Shown piece after piece: positions 23,815 through 32,700 of a DNA stretch of 64,000 bases. Numbering within the stretch: the first letter of the stretch is position 1; each line of letters begins with the position of its first letter. Origin of the DNA: Candidatus Tayloriibacteriota bacterium (GTDB lineage Bacteria > Patescibacteria > Paceibacteria > UBA9973 > UBA6065); NCBI GenBank assembly GCA_016215405.1, contig JACRJQ010000007.1, forward strand, positions 62,001-126,000. The letters run 5' to 3'. The position numbers and the translations under genes are program-made. The notes under the pieces were generated by a model. That model had not been told where the DNA came from. It did not search any database and saw only the letters and a list, made by a program, of their open reading frames with translations.

Positions 23815-25818
23815 TTAGAGCATGCTCTTAAGCTCCTCTTCGCCTATCACCTTTACGCCGAGCTTCTTGGCCTTTTCGAGCTTCGATCCGGCAGAATCTC
23901 CGGCGACGACGAAGGAGGTGTTCTTCGAGACGGAGGAAGACACGTCGCCGCCGTTCTTCCGTATAAGCTCCTCGGCATCGACCCTCTCGAGGGTAGGCAA
24001 AGTTCCCGTGAGGACGAAGCTCTTGCCCTTGAGCTTTCCTGAAGATTCCTTCACCTTCTCGATCCGGACCTCCTTTACGAGCCTCGCGAGCATCTTCTGA
24101 TGCGCCTTATCCGCGAACCAGTCGGAGACGGAACGGGCGACGACGGGGCCTATGCCCTCTACGGCCTCGATCTCTTCTTTGGACGCTCGCGATATCGCCT
24201 CTATCGATTTGAACCTATCGGCGATAAGGTGCGCGGTCTCTTCTCCGACATGGTCTATAGAAAGTCCCGTGATGAGGCGCGGCAAGGTCGTGTGCCTGGC
24301 CTTTTCGAGGGATTCCAGGAGGTTCTCGGCGGTCTTCTCCCCGAATCGGGGCAAGGCCAGAAGGTCGCCCTTCTCTAGGGTGAAGAGGTCGGGGAACGTG
24401 GCGACGAGGCCTGCGTCGAGGAGCGCGTCGATGACCTTCGGGCCGCAGCCGTCGATATCGAGCGCGGGCCTCGATGCGAAATACCGTAAGCGGCGGCGCA
24501 AGAGGGTCTGGGAGTCCTTGGCGACGCACCTGTGGGCCGCTTGGCCCGGCACGCGCTCTATCCTGCCGTCGCCGCCGCACTCGGCGATATGGGTCGGAAA
24601 CGAGAACGGCTTCTCCTTACCGGTGCGGAGCTCTGTCACCACCTTCACTATATCGGGAATGATGTCGCCCGCCTTCTGCAGGATCACCGTATCGCCTATG
24701 CGAACGTCGAGGCGCTTGATCTCGTCTTCGTTGTGCAGGGTCGCGCGCGAGACCGTAGTGCCCGCCACGAGGACCGGGCGCAGCACGGCGACCGGAGTGA
24801 TCACTCCGGTGCGTCCGATCTGAAAGACGATATCCTCGAGGACCGTCGTGACCTGTTCGGCCGGGAATTTGAACGCTATCCCCCAGCGCGGAGCCTTACC
24901 TGTGTATCCGAGAGCCTCCTGCAAGCGCCTCTCGTCTATCTTTATGACTACCCCGTCTATGAGGTAGTCCTCTTTGGGCGCCCTCTTCGTCCACTCTCTC
25001 CAATAGGCGACCGCGCCCTCGATGCCCTCCGTCTTTTTCCAATGAGGATTCACAGTAAAGCCGAGCTCGGCGAGGAGCGCGAGCTCTTCCGCTTGAGACT
25101 TCGGCATCTTCTCGTAACGAGCGATATCGTAGACGAAATTCTCGAGCTTTCGCGAGGCGGCTATCTTGGGGTCGAGCTGGCGGATCGAACCGGCCGCCAC
25201 GTTGCGAGGATTCGCATAGAGGGGCTTTCCCTCTTTCTCTTGTCGCGCGTTGAGCTTCTTCAGCCCCGATTTCGTCATATAGACCTCTCCCTCGACGATG
25301 ATATCGACCGGTCTCGCGAGCTTCAGGGGAACCGAGGGGATAGTGCGCACGTTATGCGTCACGTCTTCGCCTATCGTCCCGTCGCCCCTAGTCGCCGCCC
25401 TCGCGAGGACGCCTTTCTCATATTCGAGCACGACCTTGAGCCCGTCTATCTTGAGCTCGCATACGTAGGAAGGCCTCTCTGCCTTTCCGGTCTCGGACCG
25501 TATGAATCTCCCCACCCTTTCGTCGAAGCCCTTGAGGTCGTCCTCGGAGAACGCGTCGTTGAACGACCATTGAGGCACCTTATGCTCGACTTTTACGAAT
25601 TCAGGCAGCGGATCTCCTCCCACCCTCTGGGTCGGAGAGTCGGGGACGAGGAGCTCAGGGTACTTCTCCTCTATATCTTCGAGCTCTTGGAAGAGCGCGT
25701 CATAGGCGGTATCCGATATCTCCGGCCTGTCATGGGTATGATAGAGCTTGCGGTGACGCTCTATGGTCTCGCGCAGCATCTCTGCGCGCTTTTTTATGTC
25801 TTTGGGCGCGTTTGCCAT
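23815..25818 (-). CDS. ligA: NAD-dependent DNA ligase LigA with a degenerate zinc finger
   Basis: 667 residues in the normal domain order: Ia, adenylation domain with ELKIDGLKV (lysine 123 takes AMP), OB fold, zinc-finger region, helix-hairpin-helix region and C-terminal BRCT (about 590-667, KGKSFVLTGTL). The enzyme seals nicks in replication and repair. The usual four zinc cysteines are not all present: around 410-436 I see only C414 and C431, with Ile at 411 and Ser at 436 where Cys is expected. The fold may therefore hold without zinc. Confidence 0.95.
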   Translation of the reverse strand: MANAPKDIKKRAEMLRETIERHRKLYHTHDRPEISDTAYDALFQELEDIEEKYPELLVPDSPTQRVGGDPLPEFVKVEHKVPQWSFNDAFSEDDLKGFDERVGRFIRSETGKAERPSYVCELKIDGLKVVLEYEKGVLARAATRGDGTIGEDVTHNVRTIPSVPLKLARPVDIIVEGEVYMTKSGLKKLNARQEKEGKPLYANPRNVAAGSIRQLDPKIAASRKLENFVYDIARYEKMPKSQAEELALLAELGFTVNPHWKKTEGIEGAVAYWREWTKRAPKEDYLIDGVVIKIDERRLQEALGYTGKAPRWGIAFKFPAEQVTTVLEDIVFQIGRTGVITPVAVLRPVLVAGTTVSRATLHNEDEIKRLDVRIGDTVILQKAGDIIPDIVKVVTELRTGKEKPFSFPTHIAECGGDGRIERVPGQAAHRCVAKDSQTLLRRRLRYFASRPALDIDGCGPKVIDALLDAGLVATFPDLFTLEKGDLLALPRFGEKTAENLLESLEKARHTTLPRLITGLSIDHVGEETAHLIADRFKSIEAISRASKEEIEAVEGIGPVVARSVSDWFADKAHQKMLARLVKEVRIEKVKESSGKLKGKSFVLTGTLPTLERVDAEELIRKNGGDVSSSVSKNTSFVVAGDSAGSKLEKAKKLGVKVIGEEELKSML

Positions 25819-25856
25819 AACGATAGAGTAAGGCTTTTTCGCCTATAAAGCGAGGT

Positions 25857-26387
25857 CTAGTAGGATACTTTGAGGGCCCTCTCCACCCTTCCCTTATCGG
25901 TCGTATCGCACGTGTTATACCCTCGGGAATCTATCTCCGTCTTTATGATCCCAGAAGGAGCGGTCTTGGTGACGGTCACGATCGCGCAGTATGCCGCGGG
26001 AGAGTTCGGTATCGTGAGCGAGAATTGCGTAACGGCGGAATTGCTCGTCCTGGAGAGATAGTTGGTGACGTTTATCGTCTGCGGCGTCCCGATGGTATCG
26101 ACGCAGTCGGGGTTCGAAGGCGACGGAGAGTGAGTGGACGACGACGTGGCGAATACGCCCGTACCCTTGAAATCCCAATAGAGAGCGCACTCGGCCCCCG
26201 TGTCGGCCGCATAGAAGGCGAATTGGGATTCGCGCCCCGAGGAGGAAAGGAGGAGCTCCTTTACCGTGAGGTTGAATATGGAAAGGCCGATCGAGAGGAG
26301 GACGCTTCCGGTGAGCACGGCGAAAAGGAGCGCGAAGCCCTTCTCCTCCCTGATCCCTGAAGCCGGATGTTTGATGGGATATCTCAT
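25857..26387 (-). CDS. PilX-like minor pilin
   Basis: 176 residues. EKGFALLFAVLTGSVLLSIGLSIFNLTVKELLL is a pilin-type helix preceded by a Gly-Phe cleavage site, but +5 is Leu instead of Glu, as in PilX/GspK-like proteins. SQFAFYAADTGAECALYW is typical of PilX. Four cysteines lie in the C-terminal domain. It is the last gene of the minor pilin set and starts 1 nt after the preceding stop. Confidence 0.8.
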   Translation of the reverse strand: MRYPIKHPASGIREEKGFALLFAVLTGSVLLSIGLSIFNLTVKELLLSSSGRESQFAFYAADTGAECALYWDFKGTGVFATSSSTHSPSPSNPDCVDTIGTPQTINVTNYLSRTSNSAVTQFSLTIPNSPAAYCAIVTVTKTAPSGIIKTEIDSRGYNTCDTTDKGRVERALKVSY

Positions 26388-26388
26388 A

Positions 26389-27015
26389 TCAGAAATTGAA
26401 CATATACTCCTTCACGGTAAAGGTCTTAAGCGGGGTGAAGAGCGTGGTCGTCCAAGAGACCGTCACAGATACCGCCGCCTCCTTCGATGACGCCCTGTCG
26501 TCTATGGAGACCGTCCTCGTGAAAGGAGTGGTCCTCCATGTCGAGCACGAGCCTGAGCAGTATCCGTAGACGCTGTTCGCGTTATCGAACGAGAGCGCGG
26601 GACAGACGCCCGACGGGCAGGACGTCACCGCGTTCGGATTCGTGAAATCGGTATAGCGCGCGTCTATGGCGCACCTCTCGCCGAGGCCGGTGTCTTTGCA
26701 CGCGGTGAGAGGGTTGAGCCAGGACGTATTGGTGATGCGGTTCGAATCTCGTATGTTCCTCACGTATTCGACCGCCTCTTGGGCGAGATAGAAGGCTGTT
26801 ATCTGGTCGCGGGCATAGATGGCGGAACCTACTCCCTTTTGGGCGATGATGAGGGGGCCCGTGATCGCGAGGGAAAGTATGGAGATCGCGACCATAGCCT
26901 CTATGAGCGTGAATCCGCGCCGCGGACCGATCGCGGATTTCGAGCTAAAGGCCGTGAAAAGCAAAAGGGCCTTTCTTCCCGCTATCTTTTTCCCGGCTCT
27001 CGATTCTTTGTTCAT
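26389..27015 (-). CDS. PilV-like minor pilin
   Basis: 208 residues. The leader ends in RRGFTLIEAMVAISILSLAITGPLII: cleavage after Gly and Glu at +5. The following QITAFYLAQEAVEYVRNIRDSN is the conserved PilV segment. The leader is long (about 34 residues) and basic. Several cysteines suggest disulfides in the globular domain. It lies between a PilW-like and a PilX-like gene, the usual minor pilin order, and probably helps initiate fibres. Confidence 0.85.
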   Translation of the reverse strand: MNKESRAGKKIAGRKALLLFTAFSSKSAIGPRRGFTLIEAMVAISILSLAITGPLIIAQKGVGSAIYARDQITAFYLAQEAVEYVRNIRDSNRITNTSWLNPLTACKDTGLGERCAIDARYTDFTNPNAVTSCPSGVCPALSFDNANSVYGYCSGSCSTWRTTPFTRTVSIDDRASSKEAAVSVTVSWTTTLFTPLKTFTVKEYMFNF

Positions 27016-27024
27016 GGTTCTTCT

Positions 27025-27612
27025 TTAGGAGTCTATGGCCCTCTGGGAGATGGTCGTCTGGATGTTGAACTCGGACTTCGTCTTGCCAGTGCCCGCGTCC
27101 CCCTTAAGCGTCATCACCACCTTAGGCTGTAGCCCGTCGTTCGCCGCCGTGCCCGTCACGTAGAAGCGCAAGAGGGTTATGTTTATGTCGCTCGCCGTTA
27201 TGTCCGTCGTCGAAGGTATCGTACCGTATACCCTTTTCTGTATCCTGCCAGAGACGAGGCTATATTCTATCTGATCGTTAGCGTCGGCAGAGTTATAGTT
27301 CCCGTCGCCGTCGATATCGCGGTTCGCCTTATAGCGGAAGACCGAGCCTCCAGACTGGCAGCTCCCCGACCCGTCGCAGACGTAATTGAAGCCGACGCGG
27401 GTGTCTCGGGCCATCGACTCCAGCGCGAAATTGAGGTTCGTCATGACTGACTTCAGCGTATGGGTCTTTTTGTTCGCCTCGACGATCGAGAACACGGAGC
27501 CGGTCGCTATGAGCATGACCATCGCGAATATGGAGACGGATACGAGGACTTCGACGAGCGTGAAAGCCCGCTCTCCCTTCCCTGCCTTAGATCGTAGATT
27601 GATGTTGTTCAT
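27025..27612 (-). CDS. PilW/PulJ-like minor pilin
   Basis: 195 residues from the ATG at 27612, which lies just after the previous stop at 27614; an ATG at 27636 would overlap that gene. ERAFTLVEVLVSVSIFAMVM is a prepilin helix with Ala instead of Gly at -1, an accepted variant. FALESMARDTRVGFNYVCDG matches PulJ/PilW. The rest is a beta-rich domain including a DIDGDGNYNSADANDQ loop that looks like a calcium-binding site. Confidence 0.82.
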   Translation of the reverse strand: MNNINLRSKAGKGERAFTLVEVLVSVSIFAMVMLIATGSVFSIVEANKKTHTLKSVMTNLNFALESMARDTRVGFNYVCDGSGSCQSGGSVFRYKANRDIDGDGNYNSADANDQIEYSLVSGRIQKRVYGTIPSTTDITASDINITLLRFYVTGTAANDGLQPKVVMTLKGDAGTGKTKSEFNIQTTISQRAIDS

Positions 27613-27613
27613 A

Positions 27614-28318
27614 CTAGTTGCATACAGCTCCCGCATCCACCGATACGGATATCTGACCTGTCGACTCTACGGTCACCTTCCTCTTCGTGCCCGACGGCGA
27701 CGACACGCAGATCTCGGCCTTTCCGTAGCTCGTCCCCTGTATGCCGCCGGCGCGGATATAGGCGTCTGGATTAGGTCTCACGAAGGAGATATCGACGACC
27801 GAGTTCGAGCAGTTTCCATCGACGCAGACCTTGCTTATGGCGTTACCCTTCTGTATGCGGAAGGTCTCGACGGATATGTCGCTGCCGTCGTAGACGTGGT
27901 TCGGCACGCCTCCGGACTTCACGTCTTCGAATATGAAATAGGTCGAAGGGTTGGTGAGGTCGAAATGTATCCCGTATCCCGAATCGAACTTGGTGGCGTC
28001 GGCCGAGGTCTGCCTCACGATGATGCCGTAGAACTGGGCCTGACGGACGGAGAGCGCGACCTCATAGGCGAGGTTCGTGAGGATGACGGTGCCGTTGAAT
28101 TTGGAATGGTTGAAGACCGCGACCGTCGTTATGAGAGAGAATATGCTAATAGACACGAGGAGCTCGACCAAGGTGAAACCGCCTCCTGTCGCCTTTTTAG
28201 CGAGACCCTCGTTCCTTCCTGCTGAAAAGACGCTCCGCTCGCGCCGTCGCGCCGCGCAAGGTTTTCTAAAAAAGGGCTCTCGCTTGCCTAGGAAGATGGG
28301 ACGCATAGTCCTCATCAT
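27614..28318 (-). CDS. FimT/GspH-like minor pilin with a long basic leader
   Basis: 234 residues. GGGFTLVELLVSISIFSLIT is the prepilin site and helix, followed by NLAYEVALSVRQAQFYGI, the GspH/FimT pattern. The leader is about 46 residues with many Arg/Lys, far longer than the usual 6-10. No better internal ATG exists, and the start overlaps the pilD stop as TAATG, followed by a second ATG at 28315, so the long leader is probably real. GspH/FimT pilins are part of the tip complex, some binding DNA. Confidence 0.82.
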   Translation of the reverse strand: MMRTMRPIFLGKREPFFRKPCAARRRERSVFSAGRNEGLAKKATGGGFTLVELLVSISIFSLITTVAVFNHSKFNGTVILTNLAYEVALSVRQAQFYGIIVRQTSADATKFDSGYGIHFDLTNPSTYFIFEDVKSGGVPNHVYDGSDISVETFRIQKGNAISKVCVDGNCSNSVVDISFVRPNPDAYIRAGGIQGTSYGKAEICVSSPSGTKRKVTVESTGQISVSVDAGAVCN

Positions 28319-29121
28319 TATACAGCCAAAAACGAAAGGATGGCCTGGATATCTATGCGGAAAAGGAGCGACAGGAGGAATCCGACTATCATGAAAGGCC
28401 CAAAAGGTATCTCGCTTTTAAGCCCGAGGCCTCGCCTCGACCTGATCTTTTGGATCGCCATAGCCGCGAAAGCGAAGGCCGCTCCCGTCCAGAAAGATAG
28501 AAGGACCGAAGCGACGCCTGCAGAGAGGCCCAACGCCCAGCCGATCGAGAGCGCGAGCTTCGCGTCGCCTAATCCCATCCACGTGCCCTTCGAGACGAGC
28601 CAGAAGAAGCCGAAGAAGGCGAAGAGCGCGGGGCCCGCCGCGAGGCGCCCGAAGTCCAAGGTTCCCGTCGCTGCCCACTCGACGCCCAAGAGCGCGAGAG
28701 CGACGGCCGCGGCGCCGTAGGAGAACTCGTCGGGGATGATCTTGTGCCGAAGGTCATAAGCCGTTATGGCGATATAGAGGAATAGAAGCGCGGCGAGCAA
28801 GGCGAAAGAGGCGACGCTGAGCGCGCCCTGCCCGGGAAGCGCCCAAAGGTACGCGGCGAGTGCCGCGAGCCCGCCGGATATCTCGATCGCGGGATATTGC
28901 CAAGATATCTTCGAGCGGCAACCCTTGCACCTGCCTCCCTGAAAGAGGAACGAGAAGATCGGGACGAGCTCGTACCAAGAGAGCGTCTTTCCGCAGGAGA
29001 AGCACTTCGACCTGCCGCGCGAGATCGACGCGCCTGTATCGAAGCGCAAGACGACGACGTTAAGGAAGCTCCCGATGATGGCGCCGAATACGAATATGGA
29101 GGCGAAGATGAAGTGGTCCAT
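28318..29121 (-). CDS. pilD: Prepilin peptidase / N-methyltransferase PilD
   Basis: 267 residues with about eight helices. The N-terminal methyltransferase domain has the zinc tetracysteine CFSCG and CKGCR. The aspartyl protease residues are in YDLRHKIIPD and GLGDAKLA, followed by SEIPFGPF. PilD removes leaders from the pilins encoded on both sides and methylates the new N-terminus. The gene overlaps the FimT-like gene by 1 nt, and its start lies at the stop of the upstream pilin. Confidence 0.95.
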   Translation of the reverse strand: MDHFIFASIFVFGAIIGSFLNVVVLRFDTGASISRGRSKCFSCGKTLSWYELVPIFSFLFQGGRCKGCRSKISWQYPAIEISGGLAALAAYLWALPGQGALSVASFALLAALLFLYIAITAYDLRHKIIPDEFSYGAAAVALALLGVEWAATGTLDFGRLAAGPALFAFFGFFWLVSKGTWMGLGDAKLALSIGWALGLSAGVASVLLSFWTGAAFAFAAMAIQKIRSRRGLGLKSEIPFGPFMIVGFLLSLLFRIDIQAILSFLAV

Positions 29122-29519
29122 TAGCGCTGGGACTTGTAGTTCGCGAGGGATCCCGAGGAGGCGCTCGTGCAGGTAGCCGAATCGTTCGGTATACCGGCTT
29201 CGAGCTTTACCCCGATGCAGTAGTTCTTGTTCGAGTTCGCGGGCAAGTATTCATACGCCGTGCCCAAAGGATCTCCTGGAAGCGACGGCAGATATTTCTC
29301 TGTGACGAGGGTGTTAAGGCTCGCGGGATATACCTTATTGACGTCGAAGTAGAGCGCGAGACCGAGCTCGATCTCCTTCATGTCGCTTATCCTCTTCGTG
29401 TCGCGCGCCTTCCCTCTCGACGCGTTCGTCGCGCCGATGACGACCGAGGTGAAGATGCCTATGATGGCGAGGACTATGAGGAGCTCGACGAGGGTGAAGC
29501 CCCTTTTGTTTGTTTTCAT
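29121..29519 (-). CDS. Type IV pilin, GspG/PilA-like
   Basis: 132 residues. KRGFTLVELLIVLAIIGIFTSVV is a canonical prepilin start, then SRGKARDTKRISDMKEIELGLALYF and the compact loop DPLGTAYEYLP found in GspG-like proteins, with a C-terminal cysteine pair. Together with the stronger gene at 29583 it is a candidate fibre subunit. Its stop overlaps the pilD start. Confidence 0.88.
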   Translation of the reverse strand: MKTNKRGFTLVELLIVLAIIGIFTSVVIGATNASRGKARDTKRISDMKEIELGLALYFDVNKVYPASLNTLVTEKYLPSLPGDPLGTAYEYLPANSNKNYCIGVKLEAGIPNDSATCTSASSGSLANYKSQR

Positions 29520-29540
29520 AGAGCGATTATATCAAAGCAA

Positions 29541-29564
29541 AACCGCCCGCAAAAGCGGGCGGTT
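29541..29564 (-). terminator. Terminator of the major pilin gene
   Basis: AACCGCCCGC-AAAA-GCGGGCGGTT hairpin, followed on the minus strand by TTGCTTTGAT. It separates the major pilin from the pilin-pilD unit and may allow partial read-through. Confidence 0.7.
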
Positions 29565-29582
29565 CGCCATATCGCTAGGATA

Positions 29583-30029
29583 TTACGGGCAGGCGACGGT
29601 CGACGAGGAGTACGTCGTAGCCGCGAGACCCTTCGAGTTTCCGGTCGAGTCGACGCACCATGCGACGCTCGTGCCTTCAGCGGTCTTGAGAGCGGAGAAC
29701 GCTATCCAGCCAGCCGAGGTCGAGTTGCAGCCGTAGTTCGAAGCGCCGAGAGCCGTAGCCGAGTAGGTAACGCCAGCGGCGGAACCTGCTGCGAGAACGC
29801 CCTTCCATACGTTAGGGTCTCCACAGACCGTTGCGTAGCTGTTAGGCGAAGCGTTGTCATAGACGAGCTCTGCCTGAGCGCGGATGTTGTTAAGGTTCGC
29901 CTTAACAGCGGCGTTAGCGCCCTTTGCGCGAGCCGTGTTAAGCGATGCGAGCACGACAGACGAGAGTATGCCGATGATCGCGATCACGACGAGGAGCTCG
30001 ATGAGGGTGAAACCCTTGTTCTTGTTCAT
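29583..30029 (-). CDS. pilA: Major type IV pilin
   Basis: 148 residues. NKGFTLIELLVVIAIIGILSSVVLASLNTAR is a textbook prepilin with a 6-residue leader. The small globular domain has a cysteine near the middle (VCGDPNVW) and three towards the C-terminus. It has its own promoter, a 120 nt leader and a strong terminator, and its codons are less AGG/ATA-rich than the neighbours. All this fits the highly expressed fibre subunit. Confidence 0.88.
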   Translation of the reverse strand: MNKNKGFTLIELLVVIAIIGILSSVVLASLNTARAKGANAAVKANLNNIRAQAELVYDNASPNSYATVCGDPNVWKGVLAAGSAAGVTYSATALGASNYGCNSTSAGWIAFSALKTAEGTSVAWCVDSTGNSKGLAATTYSSSTVACP

Positions 30030-30157
30030 ATCTGATCTAAAAACTGATAAATAACCTGCTAATACCGATTCCCGCTCCGCTCAAATGCTCGAACCTTCCG
30101 TATCAAGCGCTTGGGCGGGCCGGGAATACGTCCGAAATCCGATAGTTCGGCTACTAC

Positions 30158-30187
30158 ATTATACAAAACCCTTATTTTTAAGCTTAA
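30158..30187 (-). promoter_or_regulatory. Promoter of the major pilin gene
   Basis: Minus strand: TTAAGC (30187-30182), 18 nt spacer and a perfect TATAAT (30163-30158). Predicted start near 30151 gives an untranslated leader of about 120 nt, long enough for control. Confidence 0.6.
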
Positions 30188-30209
30188 TTCCTATGTGGAT
30201 AAGTGGGCG

Positions 30210-30301
30210 CTCCGCAGGTTAGCCTGATTTTTCGCTGCGGAGTACAAGTATCCCTCGGAGGTAACTCCTCGGGCATGTCCTCGCTCAAAACCAGGCTAAT
30301 C
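30210..30301. repeat. Structured intergenic element between pilC terminator and pilin promoter
   Basis: This 359 nt gap has no gene. It holds an 8 bp hairpin CTCCGCAG/CTGCGGAG with a 17 nt loop (30210-30242), an inner hairpin TCGGAGGTAACTCCTCGG, and a wider inverted repeat (GGTTAGCCTGATTTT near 30218 with AAAACCAGGCTAATC near 30287). Its style resembles the tRNA-trailer elements elsewhere in the window, but there is no tRNA here. Confidence 0.5.
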
Positions 30302-30327
30302 TGACTCCGCTTAGGTGGAATGGAGAT

Positions 30328-30364
30328 AGAAAGCCCCGATTCGCATAGCGAATCGGGGCTTTCT
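30328..30364 (-). terminator. Terminator of the pilM-to-pilC operon
   Basis: A perfect 16 bp stem (AGAAAGCCCCGATTCG with its complement) and CATAG loop, 25 nt after the pilC stop. Confidence 0.8.
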
Positions 30365-30388
30365 TGCCGTCTCTCCTCTCTCGCCTCG

Positions 30389-31597
30389 CTACGAGATATT
30401 CGACGAGATGTTGTAGATCGGGATGAGCACGGACGCGAGGAGGAAGCCGACGCCGAGGCCGAGGAGCACGATCATGGCAGGCTCGATGAGGTCGACCATG
30501 GTATCGACGGCGTTCACGACCTCTCGACTATAGAACGTCGAGAGCGTCTTTAGGATCTTTCCGAGCTCTCCGGACTCCTCTCCCACTTTGATCATCTGGA
30601 TCATGATGCCCGGGATGATCTTCTTGTCCGAGAGGGCGTCGGAGACGGATTTTCCTCCCTTGACCGATTCGGTGGCGTCTTCGAGGACCTTCTTGTACAT
30701 CTCGTTGCCTACGACGCCGGCGGTGAGCTCGAGGGCGCGGACCATAGGGATGCCCGAGACGAGCATCGTGTTCATGTTATCCGAGATGCGCGACAGATAG
30801 AGCTTCTGATAGAGGTTCTTCACGAACGGTATCTTCGTCTTCGCGTCATCGACCGAGAATTTTCCGGTAGGCGTCTTCGAGAACCTGTAGAAGAAGAATC
30901 CGCCGATGATGAGCGCCACGAGTATGAACGCGCCGTAGTCGACGAAGAACTGCGACATGCCGATGACGATCTTGGTATAGATAGGTATCTCCTGGCCCGA
31001 TTCGGTGAGTATCGTCGATATCTTAGGGATGACGATTGTGAGCATGAGGGCCATGACGACTATGAACGTGAATACGACGAACGCGGGATAGATGAGGGCG
31101 TTTCGCGCCTTCGAGTTCACCTCGTAGGTCCTGTCGAGATACTCGGCGAGGAACACGAACACCTCGTCGAGCTTTCCGGATTCCTCGCCCGAACGGACCA
31201 TGTTCACGTAGAAATCGCTGAATATCCTCGGGTGCTTGCTCATCGCCTTGGATATAGAGCTTCCGGCCTGGAGATCGTCTGCGACTTCGGTAAGAGCCTT
31301 CGCCAAGGTGGGATTCTCCGCTTCGGAGGCGAGGAGGCGGAATATGCGGAGCGCCGAGACTTGCGCCTCGAAGAGGGTCGCGAGCTGGCGCGAGAGCACG
31401 ACGACGGATTTCGTCGAGACCCGCGAGAAGAGCGCGAAGTCGCGCGAGAGGATCGACTGCTTGTCGGCAGGGTTTATGTCCCGGATGACGAGGCCTCGCC
31501 TCTGCAGCGAGGTTATGGCGACGTCGAGGGAGATCGCGTCGATTGACCCTCTCGTCTCACCTCCCTTGTCGTCTACGGCGTTGTAATTGAAAAGCAT
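30389..31597 (-). CDS. pilC: Type IV pilus inner-membrane platform protein PilC
   Basis: 402 residues, the normal GspF/PilC length, with two repeated cytoplasmic helical domains (about 70-190 and 270-390) and three transmembrane helices. Motifs include SGEESGKLDEVFVFLAEYLD in the first domain and VGEESGELGKILKTLSTFY in the second, the duplicated T2SSF signature. It couples the PilB/PilT motors to pilin insertion and removal. It is the last gene of the operon, 6 nt after pilT. Confidence 0.95.
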   Translation of the reverse strand: MLFNYNAVDDKGGETRGSIDAISLDVAITSLQRRGLVIRDINPADKQSILSRDFALFSRVSTKSVVVLSRQLATLFEAQVSALRIFRLLASEAENPTLAKALTEVADDLQAGSSISKAMSKHPRIFSDFYVNMVRSGEESGKLDEVFVFLAEYLDRTYEVNSKARNALIYPAFVVFTFIVVMALMLTIVIPKISTILTESGQEIPIYTKIVIGMSQFFVDYGAFILVALIIGGFFFYRFSKTPTGKFSVDDAKTKIPFVKNLYQKLYLSRISDNMNTMLVSGIPMVRALELTAGVVGNEMYKKVLEDATESVKGGKSVSDALSDKKIIPGIMIQMIKVGEESGELGKILKTLSTFYSREVVNAVDTMVDLIEPAMIVLLGLGVGFLLASVLIPIYNISSNIS

Positions 31598-31603
31598 GTT
31601 CGT

Positions 31604-32671
31604 TTAGATGAGCCTCTCGAGGACCCTTGGGTTAGGCGAGTAGAGGTAGGCGTTCTCTGACGTTATCTCTCCCTTCCTCACGAGCTCGGCGAGCGATCGG
31701 TTCATGTCGATCATGCCGTGCTCGAGGCCGGTCTCGATGACCGTGTTTATCTCGTGGACCCTCTTTTCGCGGATGAGGTTCGACACGGCGGCGTTCGCGA
31801 TGAGGAGCTCGTAGGCCGGTACGAGGCCGCCGGAGATCCTCGGCACGAGGCGCTGGGAGAATATGCCGGTGAGGGTCGAGGCGAGCTGGATCCTGATCTG
31901 GTCCTGCTGCTGGCCTGGGAATGAGTCGATGATTCGGTTTATGGTTTGAGAGGCGTTGTTGGTGTGGAGGGTCGAGAGGACGAGATGGCCCGTTTCCGCC
32001 GCGGTCACCGCGGTGCCCATGGTATCGATGCCTCTCATCTCGCCGATGAGGATCACGTCGACGTCCTGGCGAAAGGCGCTTCGAAGGGCTGTCGAGAAGT
32101 CGATTGTATCGACCCTCACCTCTCTCTGGTCGATCACGCACTTCTTCTGCTCGTAGATATATTCGATCGGGTCCTCGATGGTGACTATATGCTCCGCTCT
32201 CGTCTGGTTGATCCTCTCGACCATAGCCGCGAGAGTGGTCGTCTTTCCGTGTCCTACCGGGCCCACCACGAGGAAGAATCCCTGTTGCTTTTCGCAGAAG
32301 GTCTCAAGTATCGGCGGCAATCCGAGCTCCTCGAAGGTCCTTATCTTCTTCGGTATGAGGCGGAAGGCGAAAGAAACGGAGGACTGCTGGAAATAGCCGT
32401 TGCCTCGGAACCTCGCCTTCTCCTTGTAGTTATAGGAAAAATCTATCTCTTTGTTTCGCAAGAAGAGCTCTCGGTCTTCCGGCGAGAGGATGACCGACAT
32501 GAAACCGAGCGTGTCTTCCCTGCTTATGACCTTGCGGTTCATGAGGGGGATGAGGAATCCCGCCACGCGGATGGTCGGATATCGCCCCTCCGAGAGATGA
32601 AGGTCGGAAGCCGACTCTTTCATCACGGTCTCTACGAGATCTTCGAACTCTTTTTTGTAGTCGGTAGCCAT
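31604..32671 (-). CDS. pilT: Pilus retraction ATPase PilT
   Basis: 355 residues. An N-terminal PAS-like domain (SASDLHLSEG) is followed by the RecA-like domain with GPVGHGKTTT, Asp box TIEDPIEY, Walker B ILIGEMR, His box HLVLSTLHTN, and the C-terminal part with the AIRNLIRE-type helix present as AVSNLIREKR. The P-loop has His where Ser is usual. PilT powers pilus retraction, so twitching or DNA uptake is plausible. The gene is next to pilC. Confidence 0.95.
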   Translation of the reverse strand: MATDYKKEFEDLVETVMKESASDLHLSEGRYPTIRVAGFLIPLMNRKVISREDTLGFMSVILSPEDRELFLRNKEIDFSYNYKEKARFRGNGYFQQSSVSFAFRLIPKKIRTFEELGLPPILETFCEKQQGFFLVVGPVGHGKTTTLAAMVERINQTRAEHIVTIEDPIEYIYEQKKCVIDQREVRVDTIDFSTALRSAFRQDVDVILIGEMRGIDTMGTAVTAAETGHLVLSTLHTNNASQTINRIIDSFPGQQQDQIRIQLASTLTGIFSQRLVPRISGGLVPAYELLIANAAVSNLIREKRVHEINTVIETGLEHGMIDMNRSLAELVRKGEITSENAYLYSPNPRVLERLI

Positions 32672-32700
32672 TTATTTTTAACGGGCTCTCGGCCCTTAGC

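Noticed and set aside
24532..25848. 438-codon plus-strand ORF
   Set aside because: Antisense shadow of ligA.
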